From: Ruegeria arenilitoris
GTDB lineage: Bacteria; Pseudomonadota; Alphaproteobacteria; Rhodobacterales; Rhodobacteraceae
Length of the DNA stretch: 64,000 nucleotides
Assembly: GCF_013031355.1 (NCBI RefSeq)
Contig: NZ_WPZO01000005.1
Coordinates: 334,070 to 398,069, forward strand
Direction of reading: 5' to 3'
Positions 1 to 8,511 of this stretch are shown here, piece after piece; the stretch's first letter is position 1, and each line of letters begins with the position of its first letter. The position numbers were made by a program, and so were the translations under genes. The notes under the pieces are model-generated. The model worked only from the letters and a program-made list of their open reading frames with translations. It was not told the origin of the DNA and ran no database searches.

Positions 1-392
1 TCTGCGGCGCGGTGCGCTATCGCGTTCAGGACAACATGGCCGCCTTCAAACTGTGCTATTGCAGCCTTTGTCAGAAGGCCTCGGGGTCAGCCCATGTTGC
101 GAATGCCTTCACAACACCCGACCAGATCAAATGGCTGCAAGGTAAGGACATGCTGACATCCTTTGATGTGCCCAATTCCCAAGTCCGCCGGGTGTTTTGC
201 CGTGTCTGCGGTACGACGTTGCCCTTTGAGACGCAGAACGGCAAGTTTCTGGTCGTTCCCGTCGGCAGCCTGTCCCGCCCGCCATCGAGCCCCGTTGCCG
301 CGATTGCCGGCTGGGCATCCAGACCCGCATGGTATGATACGGCGCTGGGTTTGATCGAAGAAACCTGCACTGAAGAAAGGCCCGCTCAATGA
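1..392 (+). CDS. GFA/CENP-V family protein, 5'-truncated by window edge
   Basis: The reading frame is open from the first bases and reads CGAVRYRV, the usual opening of glutathione-dependent formaldehyde-activating (GFA) domain proteins, so the true start lies upstream of the window. Further zinc-ligand cysteines follow in CYCSLC and in CRVCGTTLPF, the standard spacing of this fold. Most such proteins have no proven substrate; despite the family name, formaldehyde chemistry should not be assumed. The stop codon overlaps the start of the haloalkane dehalogenase gene (ATGA at 389-392), so the two are almost certainly one transcript and translationally coupled. Confidence 0.85.
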   Translation, partial: CGAVRYRVQDNMAAFKLCYCSLCQKASGSAHVANAFTTPDQIKWLQGKDMLTSFDVPNSQVRRVFCRVCGTTLPFETQNGKFLVVPVGSLSRPPSSPVAAIAGWASRPAWYDTALGLIEETCTEERPAQ

Positions 393-1279
393 ATACCGAT
401 CAGGTGATTTCACCCGATTTCCCGTTTGACTCGAAATATGTCGAGGTGAACGGCCAGCGCATCCACTATGTCGACGAAGGCGAAGGCGCGCCGGTTCTGT
501 TTCTTCACGGCAATCCGACCTCGTCCTACTTGTGGCGCAACATCATCCCCTATGCTGCTCGTCAGGGCCGCGCCATCGCGATGGACCTGATCGGCATGGG
601 CAAGTCGGGCAAGCCGGATATTCCCTACCGCTTTGTCGATCACGTCCCTTTCGTGGACGGTTTCATCAAAGCGCTGGGACTGAAGAATGTGACGCTCGTC
701 ATTCACGACTGGGGCTCGGCATTGGGGTTCTACTATGCGCACCGACATCCCGAGAACATACGTGGCATCGTCTTCATGGAGGGTGTCATCCGCCCGATGA
801 CCTGGGCCGGATTCCCGCCAGACTTCCGCGCGGGGTTTCGGATGATGCGGACGCCAGGTCTGGGTTGGATGATGATCTCGGGGCTGAACATGTTCGTCGA
901 GAAAATCCTGCCAAGCGCCATCGTGCGTGATCTGACACCGCAAGAAATGGAGCACTATCGCGCGCCTTTTCCCACCGCGCGCAGCCGCAAGCCGGTTCGA
1001 GTGTGGCCTTGTGAAATTCCGATCGATGGTACGCCCACGGATGTGCACGACATTGTCACTGCCTATAGTCGCTGGCTGGGTGAAACCCGAACCCCGATGC
1101 TGATGTTCCACGCCGTACCCGGAGGCACCATCGGGTCAAAAGAGGTCGAATGGTGTCGCCAAACCATCCAGAATCTCGAAGTGGTGGATATTGGAAAGGG
1201 CATTCATTTCCTTCAGGAAGATAACCCCCATCTGATCGGGGAAAAGCTGGAGAAGTGGCTCGCGCGACTGCCCAAGTGA
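389..1279 (+). CDS. dhaA: haloalkane dehalogenase (HLD-II type)
   Basis: A 296-residue alpha/beta hydrolase with the full haloalkane dehalogenase active site. HGNPTSSYLWRN gives the halide-binding Asn42; HDWGS gives nucleophile Asp107 with halide-stabilising Trp108; Glu131 in FMEG is the catalytic acid placed as in subfamily II; His273 in GIHFLQEDNP is the catalytic base. The enzyme hydrolyses carbon-halogen bonds to an alcohol plus halide in the cytoplasm. Length matches the family (about 290-310). It overlaps the preceding GFA-family gene by four bases, suggesting joint expression. The family call is strong, but the natural substrate cannot be read from sequence. Confidence 0.9.
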   Translation: MNTDQVISPDFPFDSKYVEVNGQRIHYVDEGEGAPVLFLHGNPTSSYLWRNIIPYAARQGRAIAMDLIGMGKSGKPDIPYRFVDHVPFVDGFIKALGLKNVTLVIHDWGSALGFYYAHRHPENIRGIVFMEGVIRPMTWAGFPPDFRAGFRMMRTPGLGWMMISGLNMFVEKILPSAIVRDLTPQEMEHYRAPFPTARSRKPVRVWPCEIPIDGTPTDVHDIVTAYSRWLGETRTPMLMFHAVPGGTIGSKEVEWCRQTIQNLEVVDIGKGIHFLQEDNPHLIGEKLEKWLARLPK

Positions 1280-1391
1280 ACCCGTGCTGCTTTGAGTGGC
1301 GGCTGACCGTATACATAAATCAGATTTCCTGATTGTATGCTTTGACTATTGTCCAACGCGTTCAAAGGCCAATCACAGGAGGGAGGCCCTG

Positions 1392-2351
1392 TTGAATTTG
1401 ACGATCCCCATACCTTTGATACTGGCGGCTGTACTGCCCGCTTTTCTGGACCGGTGCTCTGGATCCGACACCAGCGTGGCCTTGGGCGTATTGGCGCGCG
1501 ACCGGGTGGCCTTGACCGCGACAGCCAATGAAATCGTCGTCGATCTACCGGTTGCCGAGGGAGCCGTGGTCAAGGCAGGCGACACGTTGGTCCAGCTTGA
1601 TCCTACATTGCAAAGGGCAAAGCTGGCACTGGCGCAGGCTGAACTGGAAAAGGCGCAGGCCACGCTTCTGAAACTGCAGGTGGGGCCGCGAGAGGAGGAA
1701 ATTGCGATAGCCGAGGCCAAGGTTGCGGGCGCTGTTGCCCGCCTTGCAGATGCAGAGGCGATCTATGACCGAAACGCCAGACTGGTCGAGAACTCGGTTG
1801 TGACTGAAGCGCAAGTGGCAAATGATCTGGCCCTGCGCGATTCCGCACGGGCTGAACTGGCCAGCGCTCAGGAATCTCTGAAGGAGTTGCAGAACGGCAC
1901 CAGACCCGAAGACCTGGCGGTTGCCGAAGCCAACGTACGGGCCGCCGAAGCGTTGGTTGCCGCCGAGCAAACCGTTCTGGACGACTTGACGGTAACGGCC
2001 ACCCGAGACGGCGTGCTGGATTCCCTGCCGTGGAATTTGGGCGAACGAGTAACATCCGGTAGCCCGGTGGCCGTGATGGTTACGGGCCAAACCCCCTATG
2101 CGCGCGTCTACGTTCCCGAGCCGCATCGCGTCAATCTAAGACCTGGCGATACGCTGGACGTGCACGTTGACGGGCTGGCCGATCCGTTGGACGGCGTGAT
2201 CCGCTGGATCAGCGACGACGCGTCCTTCACGCCCTATTACGGGTTGAACCAGGATGACCGCACCCGGCTTGTCTATCTGGCTGAGATTGACCTGCCCACT
2301 GCAACACCGGACCTGCCCGCCGGTGTGCCAGTGCAGGTCCCCATGCCATGA
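1392..2351 (+). CDS. HlyD-family periplasmic adaptor of an ABC exporter
   Basis: Membrane-fusion protein of about 319 residues. A short hydrophobic N-terminal segment (TIPIPLILAAVLPAFL) is followed by a lipoyl-like half (VVDLPVAEGAVVKAGDTLVQLDP), a long Ala/Glu-rich coiled-coil hairpin, and the second lipoyl/beta-barrel half (ATRDGVLDSLPWNLGERVTSG). The frame is open upstream to 1296, but a strong AGGAGGGAGG ribosome site at 1377-1386 points to TTG at 1392 (CTG at 1389 is the alternative). The stop overlaps the ATPase gene by ATGA. With the next two genes it forms a YbhG-F-S/R-like drug or lipophile exporter; the substrate is unknown. Confidence 0.85.
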   Translation: MNLTIPIPLILAAVLPAFLDRCSGSDTSVALGVLARDRVALTATANEIVVDLPVAEGAVVKAGDTLVQLDPTLQRAKLALAQAELEKAQATLLKLQVGPREEEIAIAEAKVAGAVARLADAEAIYDRNARLVENSVVTEAQVANDLALRDSARAELASAQESLKELQNGTRPEDLAVAEANVRAAEALVAAEQTVLDDLTVTATRDGVLDSLPWNLGERVTSGSPVAVMVTGQTPYARVYVPEPHRVNLRPGDTLDVHVDGLADPLDGVIRWISDDASFTPYYGLNQDDRTRLVYLAEIDLPTATPDLPAGVPVQVPMP

Positions 2352-3274
2352 GCGATGTCGTCGTCTCGACGCAGGGTCTGACCCGCCGGTTTGGGGAAAA
2401 CACCGCAGTCAACAATCTGGACCTTGAGATCAGAACCGGCCAGATTTACGGGTTTCTCGGCCCCAATGGCTGCGGCAAGACCACGACGATGCGCATGCTG
2501 ACCGGCTTGCTGACCCCCAGCAGTGGGGCGATCTCGGTTTTGGGTCGGTCGATGCCCGAGGCGGCAGAGCCGCTTAAAAACGAGATCGGGTATATGACTC
2601 AAATCTTCTCGTATTACCGTGACCTGACAGTGCTGGAAAACCTCCGGTTCGCGGCGGAAATCTATGGCATTCCAGCGAAATCGGCCGCAGGCCGGATCGA
2701 CGAGCTGCTGCATACCTACGACCTGACGACCAACGCACATCAGCTCAGTGGCAGCATGAGCGGCGGACAACGACAGAAACTCGCCCTCGCGGCAACGGTC
2801 ATGCATCGCCCTAAACTGCTGTTTCTGGACGAGCCAACATCAGCTGTTGATCCTGAAACCCGTCGAACGTTTTGGGAGCAGCTGTTTGATCTGGTAGATC
2901 AAGGTGCGACGATGATCGTATCGACCCATTTCATGGACGAGGCAGAGCGCTGTCATCGGTTGGCCATCCTCCAGCACGGTGTAAAAAAGGCAGACGGGTC
3001 TCCGCGCCAGTTGATGGATGATTTGCAGGCCGATGTTGTCGAAGTTGAAGGGCCGGATCTGAGAAAGGTCAAACACGCGCTGGATGGCAAACCCGAAATC
3101 CTGTCGACTGCACAAGTTGGGTCACGCCTGCGCGTGCTGGTGGACAAGTCTGAACCTCAACCAGTTGACATGCTACGAACCTATCTGAACGCATTTCCGG
3201 ACCTGTCTCTGACACCACAACGCCCAAATCTGGAAGATGTGTTTGTTAGTGCAACGCGGGGACCGGAACAGTGA
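2348..3274 (+). CDS. ABC-2 exporter ATP-binding protein
   Basis: A 308-residue nucleotide-binding domain of the DrrA/CcmA/YbhF type. Walker A is GPNGCGKT at residues 38-45, the signature region is SGSMSGGQRQKLALA, and Walker B is LLFLDEPTSAVD, followed by an H-loop His in STHFMDEAERC. The roughly 90-residue C-terminal extension is typical of this export subfamily. It sits between the HlyD-like adaptor and the permease, overlapping both by four bases, so all three are translated from one operon. Confidence 0.93.
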   Translation: MSDVVVSTQGLTRRFGENTAVNNLDLEIRTGQIYGFLGPNGCGKTTTMRMLTGLLTPSSGAISVLGRSMPEAAEPLKNEIGYMTQIFSYYRDLTVLENLRFAAEIYGIPAKSAAGRIDELLHTYDLTTNAHQLSGSMSGGQRQKLALAATVMHRPKLLFLDEPTSAVDPETRRTFWEQLFDLVDQGATMIVSTHFMDEAERCHRLAILQHGVKKADGSPRQLMDDLQADVVEVEGPDLRKVKHALDGKPEILSTAQVGSRLRVLVDKSEPQPVDMLRTYLNAFPDLSLTPQRPNLEDVFVSATRGPEQ

Positions 3275-4416
3275 TCTCTGTGCGCCGCACCGCTGCTGTC
3301 CTGAAGAAAGAACTGCTCCAACTGCGGCGGGACAGGATGACCTTTGCCATGGTCATCATGATCCCGCTGATCCAGCTGCTGCTGTTTGGCTACGCGATCA
3401 ACACAAACCTGCGACACGTGCCCGTCGCGCTGGTGGATCAGTCCAGAACCGAACTGTCGCGTACGCTGGCGCAGATCGTTCAGGCCACGCAGGTTGTTAC
3501 CATCACCGAAGAGCTGACCACCCCGCAAGAGGCCGAGCGCGCAATCACCGAATCCCGCGTGCGTGCCGCGCTGATCATCCCTCAGGACGTCAGCCAACGC
3601 CTTGCTCGCAGCCCGTCCGTAGGGCTGGGTCTGCCCAACGCAACGGATCAGACCAGCAGCCGACCTGTTGCCCATTGGATCGTCGATGGTTCAGACACGA
3701 TGGTCGCCAGCGCGATCAAATCTCTGCGAACGATGCCCTTGACCGAATTGTTGAAACAGCCTCCAAACCGGCAAGTGCCCACGTTCGAAGTCACGCTCTA
3801 TTTCAACCCTGAACAGCGATCTGCGGTGAATATCGTGCCGGGCCTTGTCGGGGTCATTCTGACTATGACGATGATCCTGTTCACCTCGGCCGCCATCGTC
3901 CGCGAACGCGAGCGGGGCAATATGGAGATGCTGATCAACACGCCAATCCGGTCGATCGAGCTCATGGTTGGCAAGATCATCCCCTACATCTTTCTGGGCC
4001 TGATACAGGTCGCAATTATCCTTGGCCTTGGGCACGTCCTGTTCGATGTCCCGATCAATGGCGGGCTGGGCGTTTTGTTGGTGGTGACGTTGCTGTTCAT
4101 CATTGCCAGCCTGTCGCTTGGGCTCGTGATCTCGACACTCGCCCAGAACCAACTTCAGTCGATGCAGATGACTATCTTTGTCCTGCTGCCATCGATCCTA
4201 ATGTCCGGCTTCATGTTTCCCTTTGACGGCATGCCGCAACCGGTCCAGATCATCGCTCAGATCCTGCCGGCGACCCATTTTATGGATATGATCCGGGGCG
4301 TGGTGCTGCGTGATGCTTCGCTCTATGAGTTGCGATGGGAAATCCTCTGGATGATTGGCTTTGCGGTATTCGGGTTGTTGGCGGCAACTCTGAGGTTCAA
4401 GAAACGGTTGGGTTGA
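3271..4416 (+). CDS. ABC-2 type permease (YbhR/YbhS family)
   Basis: A 381-residue membrane protein: one N-terminal transmembrane helix (MTFAMVIMIPLIQLLLFGYAI), a periplasmic domain of roughly 130 residues, then five C-terminal helices including the conserved stretch VRERERGNMEMLINTP and the LPATHFMDMIRG motif of ABC-2 permeases. The GTG start overlaps the ATPase stop (GTGA). It completes a three-gene exporter. The family usually works as a dimer or as two paralogous permeases; only one permease gene is present here, so a homodimer is inferred. Confidence 0.9.
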   Translation: MISVRRTAAVLKKELLQLRRDRMTFAMVIMIPLIQLLLFGYAINTNLRHVPVALVDQSRTELSRTLAQIVQATQVVTITEELTTPQEAERAITESRVRAALIIPQDVSQRLARSPSVGLGLPNATDQTSSRPVAHWIVDGSDTMVASAIKSLRTMPLTELLKQPPNRQVPTFEVTLYFNPEQRSAVNIVPGLVGVILTMTMILFTSAAIVRERERGNMEMLINTPIRSIELMVGKIIPYIFLGLIQVAIILGLGHVLFDVPINGGLGVLLVVTLLFIIASLSLGLVISTLAQNQLQSMQMTIFVLLPSILMSGFMFPFDGMPQPVQIIAQILPATHFMDMIRGVVLRDASLYELRWEILWMIGFAVFGLLAATLRFKKRLG

Positions 4417-4914
4417 ATGGCCCATAGCTGCCCTTTGTGATCAGCCCAGCGAATGACCTCTCCCCGCCCAGCCTTCCTGGAGCTTCTGCTCTTGCAGCGG
4501 CGCAGACCATGTCTGCTTTGGGCTGACTGCTGTCCTCCGGACCCCAAATGCATATGGCCGCAAATTCCACTCTTCGGGCTCCGTTCGTCGCCCCGCTTCG
4601 CTCGTATATCGAATGTCTCCTTTATCGGGCCGCGCCGCAGCGACGAAACCCACCGATCAACGGCAGCTAAGGGCCGATCTTTCAAAGATCGCGTACCCAT
4701 TCTCCTCATACAGTCGCACTTCGTGACTGATGCTCTTAAATTTGGAGTTAGGAAACTGGGGCGATTGTCCGGGATGTTGAGAGTAGTGACGGTTTTTCGA
4801 GTGAACAAACCTCTGATAGGAGTAGACGTTTGACAAAACAGAACCCGACCGGTGCCCATGAGACAACACCGTTGTTTTCACGGCTCCTTTCCAGTTGATG
4901 GTCTTTCAAGACAA
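4417..4914. other. 498-bp intergenic stretch, no supportable gene
   Basis: It lies between the exporter permease and the end of the antiporter gene on the opposite strand. Short open frames exist on both strands but none has a recognisable domain or ribosome site. A 17-nt dyad, CGATCTTTCAAAGATCG, is at 4675-4691 without a following T-run. The sequence looks like degraded or mobile intergenic DNA rather than a gene. Confidence 0.5.
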
Positions 4915-7440
4915 TTAACCTTGTTCAGAAGGTCCTGCACGCTGATCCAAGTCTAGCACCGCAGGGTCTATCATGCGGTTTTTTGCGCTGATCTTGACAG
5001 AATTCCGCATGGCTTCGCTTCGTCGGAGTAGTCGCCGGAATCGCGCCTCGTCGAGCTCAAGCAATGTCGAAGGTGCCAACGCCCGAACATTTACGCGACG
5101 GGGCCGTTTCAATAGCATGGCCAATTGCCCAAACATTTCACCACGGCCTAACCGCGTAGTATGTCTGCCGAGCTCCACCTCGACTGCCCCGGAAGCAATG
5201 AAAAATACGCTCCGGGCGAATTCATCTTGAGTAATGATGGTTTCACCTGCATTGGCATAACGGGTACGCAGCGCTCTGCTGAGTTTCCTTAGCGAAGCTT
5301 TGTCGAGGTCAGAGAACAGCGGGAACTGCCGGACCAGATCTCGTCCTTTGAGGGCTATATCCAGTACCGGACGCCCTTCAGACAAGGCACGTCGGGCCGC
5401 CACTTCCTGCATCAGTACCGAAAAGAGCTCTTCGCCCACTAGGCCGTCTTCGTGCATGACCGCGTATTCACGCTCTTCCAGTCGCAGCGCCGTCCGTCGG
5501 ATGAACCGCCGCTCAAGCTTTTCGGCGTAGCCGGGATACTGTAGCCGCAATCCGTCAAGCGCTGTCTCAACCGCCTCGGATCGGCGCGCCAACAGATCAT
5601 CAAGCAATTCCGCAACCCTTCTGCCGTGGATCCGGCGTATGCGGCCACGGACAAACCCGTCGAGATCCCGCAGGATCAGACGTTGCATGAGCAGTCTTTC
5701 AAACCGATCCGTTGTGATACGCGTGAGTGGAAACGAGATTCGAAGCCGGTTGTGCAGAAACACAGCGATCCGGAAAGACTTACCATAAACGACAGACCGA
5801 TTTGCCGCACGCTGATAGCCAATCCGACCTCCGGTTCGTGCGCCTTCAATGAGCCGATCAGCATCAGACAGAATCTTCTCACTCAGAACCGATGACATGG
5901 TGCGTTCTCGCATTCGGGCCAACACGGAATCCCGCTCTGCACCGGCCAGTGCAATAAGGCCCAGCGTGATCCGGTCACGATCAAGGATCTGCGCGCTGTC
6001 TTCGGCGGCCTTCACGGCCTCGTCGAGGCGTTCGCTAAATTGTTTGGCTTCGTTTCTGACGATATCGTGGGTCAAATCGTAGTTTTCTGCGGTGCGGGAC
6101 ACGTCCTCGCGAACCGATTGCAAGGCGACTGCGACCACTTGGCGTGACAGTGCCGCATCAAGCGGAGAGAGCTTGTCGAGCCCCAGTTTTGTGATCACCG
6201 AGCGCAAGGTTGTTCCCTGAACAATCAGTGTAAACAGCGTAAAGCCTGTGGCCAGGATGCCGACCAAACGCTTGGTCTCGAGCGGGATATGCGTGCTTTC
6301 TGTGACGGCCAGCGCCAGCGCCAAGGTCACTGCACCCCGCAGCCCACCCCACAGCATCGCTGTGCGATACGGGCGTTCAACAGCTGGCGACAGCCCAATT
6401 GTCGTGAGCAATGGCAACAACCCGAACAGAACCGCCGCCCGCGCGAGTGTTGCGGCAAGAACCACCACAGCCAACAGGCCAAAGTCAGACGGCTGCGCAC
6501 CTTCTAACAATCTTGGTATAAGCAACGCTGCAAGAATAAAGATCAGCGCTCCTGCCCAATGAGCCAGAAGATCCCATACTTCTTGCAGGTTTGTCCAAGC
6601 GACCGGGGACAATCGACCGGGGCCCGTAAGGTTGAGAGTAAGGCCTGCTGCCACAACCGCGATGACACCAGAAGCACCGATGCTTTGTTCTGCAACGATA
6701 TAGGCGAGATAGGGTAGCGCAACGGAAATTGAAATCTGCGCCATTTCCCAGCGGTCTACAAAAGCCATCAGCCAAACCGCCATGCGCGCCATGAGCCAAC
6801 CGGTGAGTACTCCACCTACGATCAACAGCGGAAATTGCCCCACGGCCTCACTTAGTAAGGGATCGGGTCTTCCGAGCATGACAAAGCTGATGAATAGCCC
6901 GAAAAGAGCAATCGCAGCAGCATCGTTAAGAAGGCTTTCGCCCTCAATAATTCGTGACAACCTGCGCGGAGCAGAGATTGATCGAAATATGCTGACAACC
7001 GCCGAGGGATCAGTTGTCGACACAATAGCACCGATCAACAGGCAGGCGGCCAGCGGTAGCGTACTTGCCCAACTGAGAGCATAGCCAATGGAAAGTGTTG
7101 CCACAATCACTGCCACAACGGCCATCATCAGGATAGGCATCCAGTCGTCCAGCATCCTGCGCAGGTTCATGCCGAGTGTCGCCTGAAAGAGCAACGTTGG
7201 CAGGAAAACATAGAGGAATACGTTGGACCGGATCGGCAGATCAATTATCGCCTGCGCCCCCGGGTTAAGCACGTCCGTCAGGTCTGTGTTGAGAAAGAAT
7301 GTCGCGCCAAGCCCGATTACTATCCCCAGGACGGCGAGAATTACGCTGAAAGGCAAGCGCAATCGAGCAGCCAGTGGCTCCGCCACGCCGATTACAACAA
7401 AAAGAGAAGTGATGATGGTCGTAATGACGACAATATCCAT
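4915..7440 (-). CDS. CPA1 Na+/H+ antiporter with C-terminal cNMP-binding domain
   Basis: An 841-residue protein. Residues 1-410 are about twelve transmembrane helices with CPA1 signatures: STTDPSAVVSIF (141-152) and EGESLLNDAAAIALF (166-180), whose Asn172-Asp173 pair is the expected ion-binding site. A long cytoplasmic linker follows, then a cyclic-nucleotide-binding beta-barrel from about 690 to 815 (FPLFSDLDKASLRKL, GEMFGQLAML, RRVNVRALAPS). The architecture resembles plant SOS1 exchangers and their bacterial relatives. It probably exports Na+ for protons, a natural partner for the Na+-pumping Nqr complex encoded nearby. The barrel has GEMFGQLAML followed by RPRRVNV; whether it binds a nucleotide is uncertain. 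The gene is monocistronic as far as can be seen. Confidence 0.92.
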   Translation of the reverse strand: MDIVVITTIITSLFVVIGVAEPLAARLRLPFSVILAVLGIVIGLGATFFLNTDLTDVLNPGAQAIIDLPIRSNVFLYVFLPTLLFQATLGMNLRRMLDDWMPILMMAVVAVIVATLSIGYALSWASTLPLAACLLIGAIVSTTDPSAVVSIFRSISAPRRLSRIIEGESLLNDAAAIALFGLFISFVMLGRPDPLLSEAVGQFPLLIVGGVLTGWLMARMAVWLMAFVDRWEMAQISISVALPYLAYIVAEQSIGASGVIAVVAAGLTLNLTGPGRLSPVAWTNLQEVWDLLAHWAGALIFILAALLIPRLLEGAQPSDFGLLAVVVLAATLARAAVLFGLLPLLTTIGLSPAVERPYRTAMLWGGLRGAVTLALALAVTESTHIPLETKRLVGILATGFTLFTLIVQGTTLRSVITKLGLDKLSPLDAALSRQVVAVALQSVREDVSRTAENYDLTHDIVRNEAKQFSERLDEAVKAAEDSAQILDRDRITLGLIALAGAERDSVLARMRERTMSSVLSEKILSDADRLIEGARTGGRIGYQRAANRSVVYGKSFRIAVFLHNRLRISFPLTRITTDRFERLLMQRLILRDLDGFVRGRIRRIHGRRVAELLDDLLARRSEAVETALDGLRLQYPGYAEKLERRFIRRTALRLEEREYAVMHEDGLVGEELFSVLMQEVAARRALSEGRPVLDIALKGRDLVRQFPLFSDLDKASLRKLSRALRTRYANAGETIITQDEFARSVFFIASGAVEVELGRHTTRLGRGEMFGQLAMLLKRPRRVNVRALAPSTLLELDEARFRRLLRRSEAMRNSVKISAKNRMIDPAVLDLDQRAGPSEQG

Positions 7441-7752
7441 CAGTACGTATTACCTGAGAACTCGAAGCAATGGAATCCACCCTTCACTCTCGACCGACCC
7501 TGTGGGATCAATGTGCAGACTTTCACCCGTCCAGATCGCGCAGTTTCAGCGAATTTTAGGAACGGCGGGCCGCAGTGCGACACCAGCGCGGCGAGTGAAC
7601 GGCAGGTTTGGGCCGTCCTCAACGGCATTATCCGTCCCGGTATGTCGACCTCGCCAGATTGGTATCGCTTGGGTGTCCCCACACTTGATTTTTAATCTGC
7701 CTCACTCCACATGGATCATGAGACGCAAGCTTGTATTGCCCTCTTTCCGAGG

Positions 7753-7782
7753 CCCACGCATAAGCGTGGGTTTTCGTGTTTC
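7753..7782 (+). terminator. terminator-like hairpin, no recognised upstream gene
   Basis: Seven-base-pair stem CCCACGC/GCGTGGG with an ATAA loop (7753-7770), followed by TTTTCGTGTTT. It reads as a rho-independent terminator on the plus strand, yet no plus-strand gene precedes it. It may end a small RNA transcribed from within 7441-7752, or be left over from a lost element. Confidence 0.4.
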
Positions 7783-7992
7783 TGGATGTAAGCTTGACTT
7801 GGGTTGTGTATTTGACAGCCAACGACAGAAATGTGATCTGCGCCGGAAGCCGGGCTTTGCATAGTGCGCGCAACTGCGCGCCGTCGGATTTAAGATGCTA
7901 AACATCGTGGCCGTGCGTTCGCAATTTACGACCCCAATGATGGGCTGAGCCGCAAACCCCCAATGCCAGCCACCCAGCGTGGGACCGTCTCT

Positions 7993-8103
7993 AATAAATG
8001 CGAGTGACTTGGCGCGCTTGATTTCCTTATTAAGGATCCGACGCTCGGTGGCTAAAACGCAGTGTACCTGAAAAACGTGCTTGGCCAGATCCAGACCTAC
8101 ATT
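7993..8103 (-). pseudogene. IS110-family transposase, N-terminal fragment
   Basis: The minus-strand frame reads NVGLDLAKHVFQVHCV...ERRILNKEIKRAKSLAFI, the hallmark start of IS110-type DEDD transposases (VGLDLAKxxFQVHG...). After about 37 residues the similarity ends. The frame continues with unrelated sequence and the rest of the roughly 340-residue enzyme is missing. It is a decayed remnant with no sign of function. Confidence 0.75.
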
Positions 8104-8335
8104 TCTTTGTCGTAATTGGATGGCTCCTCTCTTTGCAGTCGATAACAACTGCACCTTGGCGCGTTCGATGCCGACGAAGAAGGAACTATCCACCTCATCC
8201 GGTAAGGACCGATTACTTCAAAAGGCCCGTTTGAAGTAGCAGTAATTCGGACTGCGAGAAGTAACTTTTGTTGGCGGAAAGGTAAGTTAACTGGTCAAAA
8301 GGCAGAATATCTCTGCATTTGACAGCCTTGTTTTT

Positions 8336-8412
8336 TGGTCGGAGTGAGAGGATTCGAACCTCCGACCCCTGCCTCCCGAAGACAGTGCTCTACCAGGCTG
8401 AGCTACACTCCG
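8336..8412 (-). tRNA. tRNA-Pro (anticodon CGG)
   Basis: On the minus strand the sequence starts CGGAGTG and ends CACTCCG-A-CCA, giving a 7-bp acceptor stem and an encoded CCA end. The D arm is GCTCAGCCTGGTAGAGC. The anticodon stem CTGTC/GGCAG encloses loop TTCGGGA, so the anticodon is CGG, reading proline codon CCG. The T arm contains GGTTCGAATCC. All arms pair, so the gene looks functional. Confidence 0.97.
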
Positions 8413-8511
8413 ACCGTGGCGGGTGATCTATACCCGGGGATTTGGATGTGCAAGAGGGATTCTTAAGTCCTTTGCAGGAATTCCCGGGGGACGATTGACG
8501 CTGAATTCCCA

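Larger units (their letters stand above)
7441..8335. other. 895-bp gene-poor region with mobile-element debris
   Basis: It lies between the start of the antiporter gene and tRNA-Pro. No intact gene is supported. It holds an IS110 transposase fragment (7993-8103, minus strand) and a terminator-like hairpin on the plus strand (7753-7774). The part next to 7440 must contain the antiporter promoter, which I could not place. Confidence 0.6.

Noticed and set aside
1296..1391. Upstream extension of the HlyD-like gene to GTG 1296
   Set aside because: The extra 32 residues are unlike any signal or adaptor sequence, while a near-perfect ribosome site lies just before TTG 1392.
4453..4833. 126-residue plus-strand frame in the first gene-poor stretch
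   Set aside because: Composition is Arg/Cys/Pro-heavy like out-of-frame GC-rich DNA, with no domain and no ribosome site; an overlapping minus-strand frame is equally long.
7702..8193. 163-residue minus-strand frame as an intact gene
   Set aside because: Only about 37 residues resemble IS110 transposase; the rest matches nothing and includes a hairpin-forming stretch. Treated as a remnant only.
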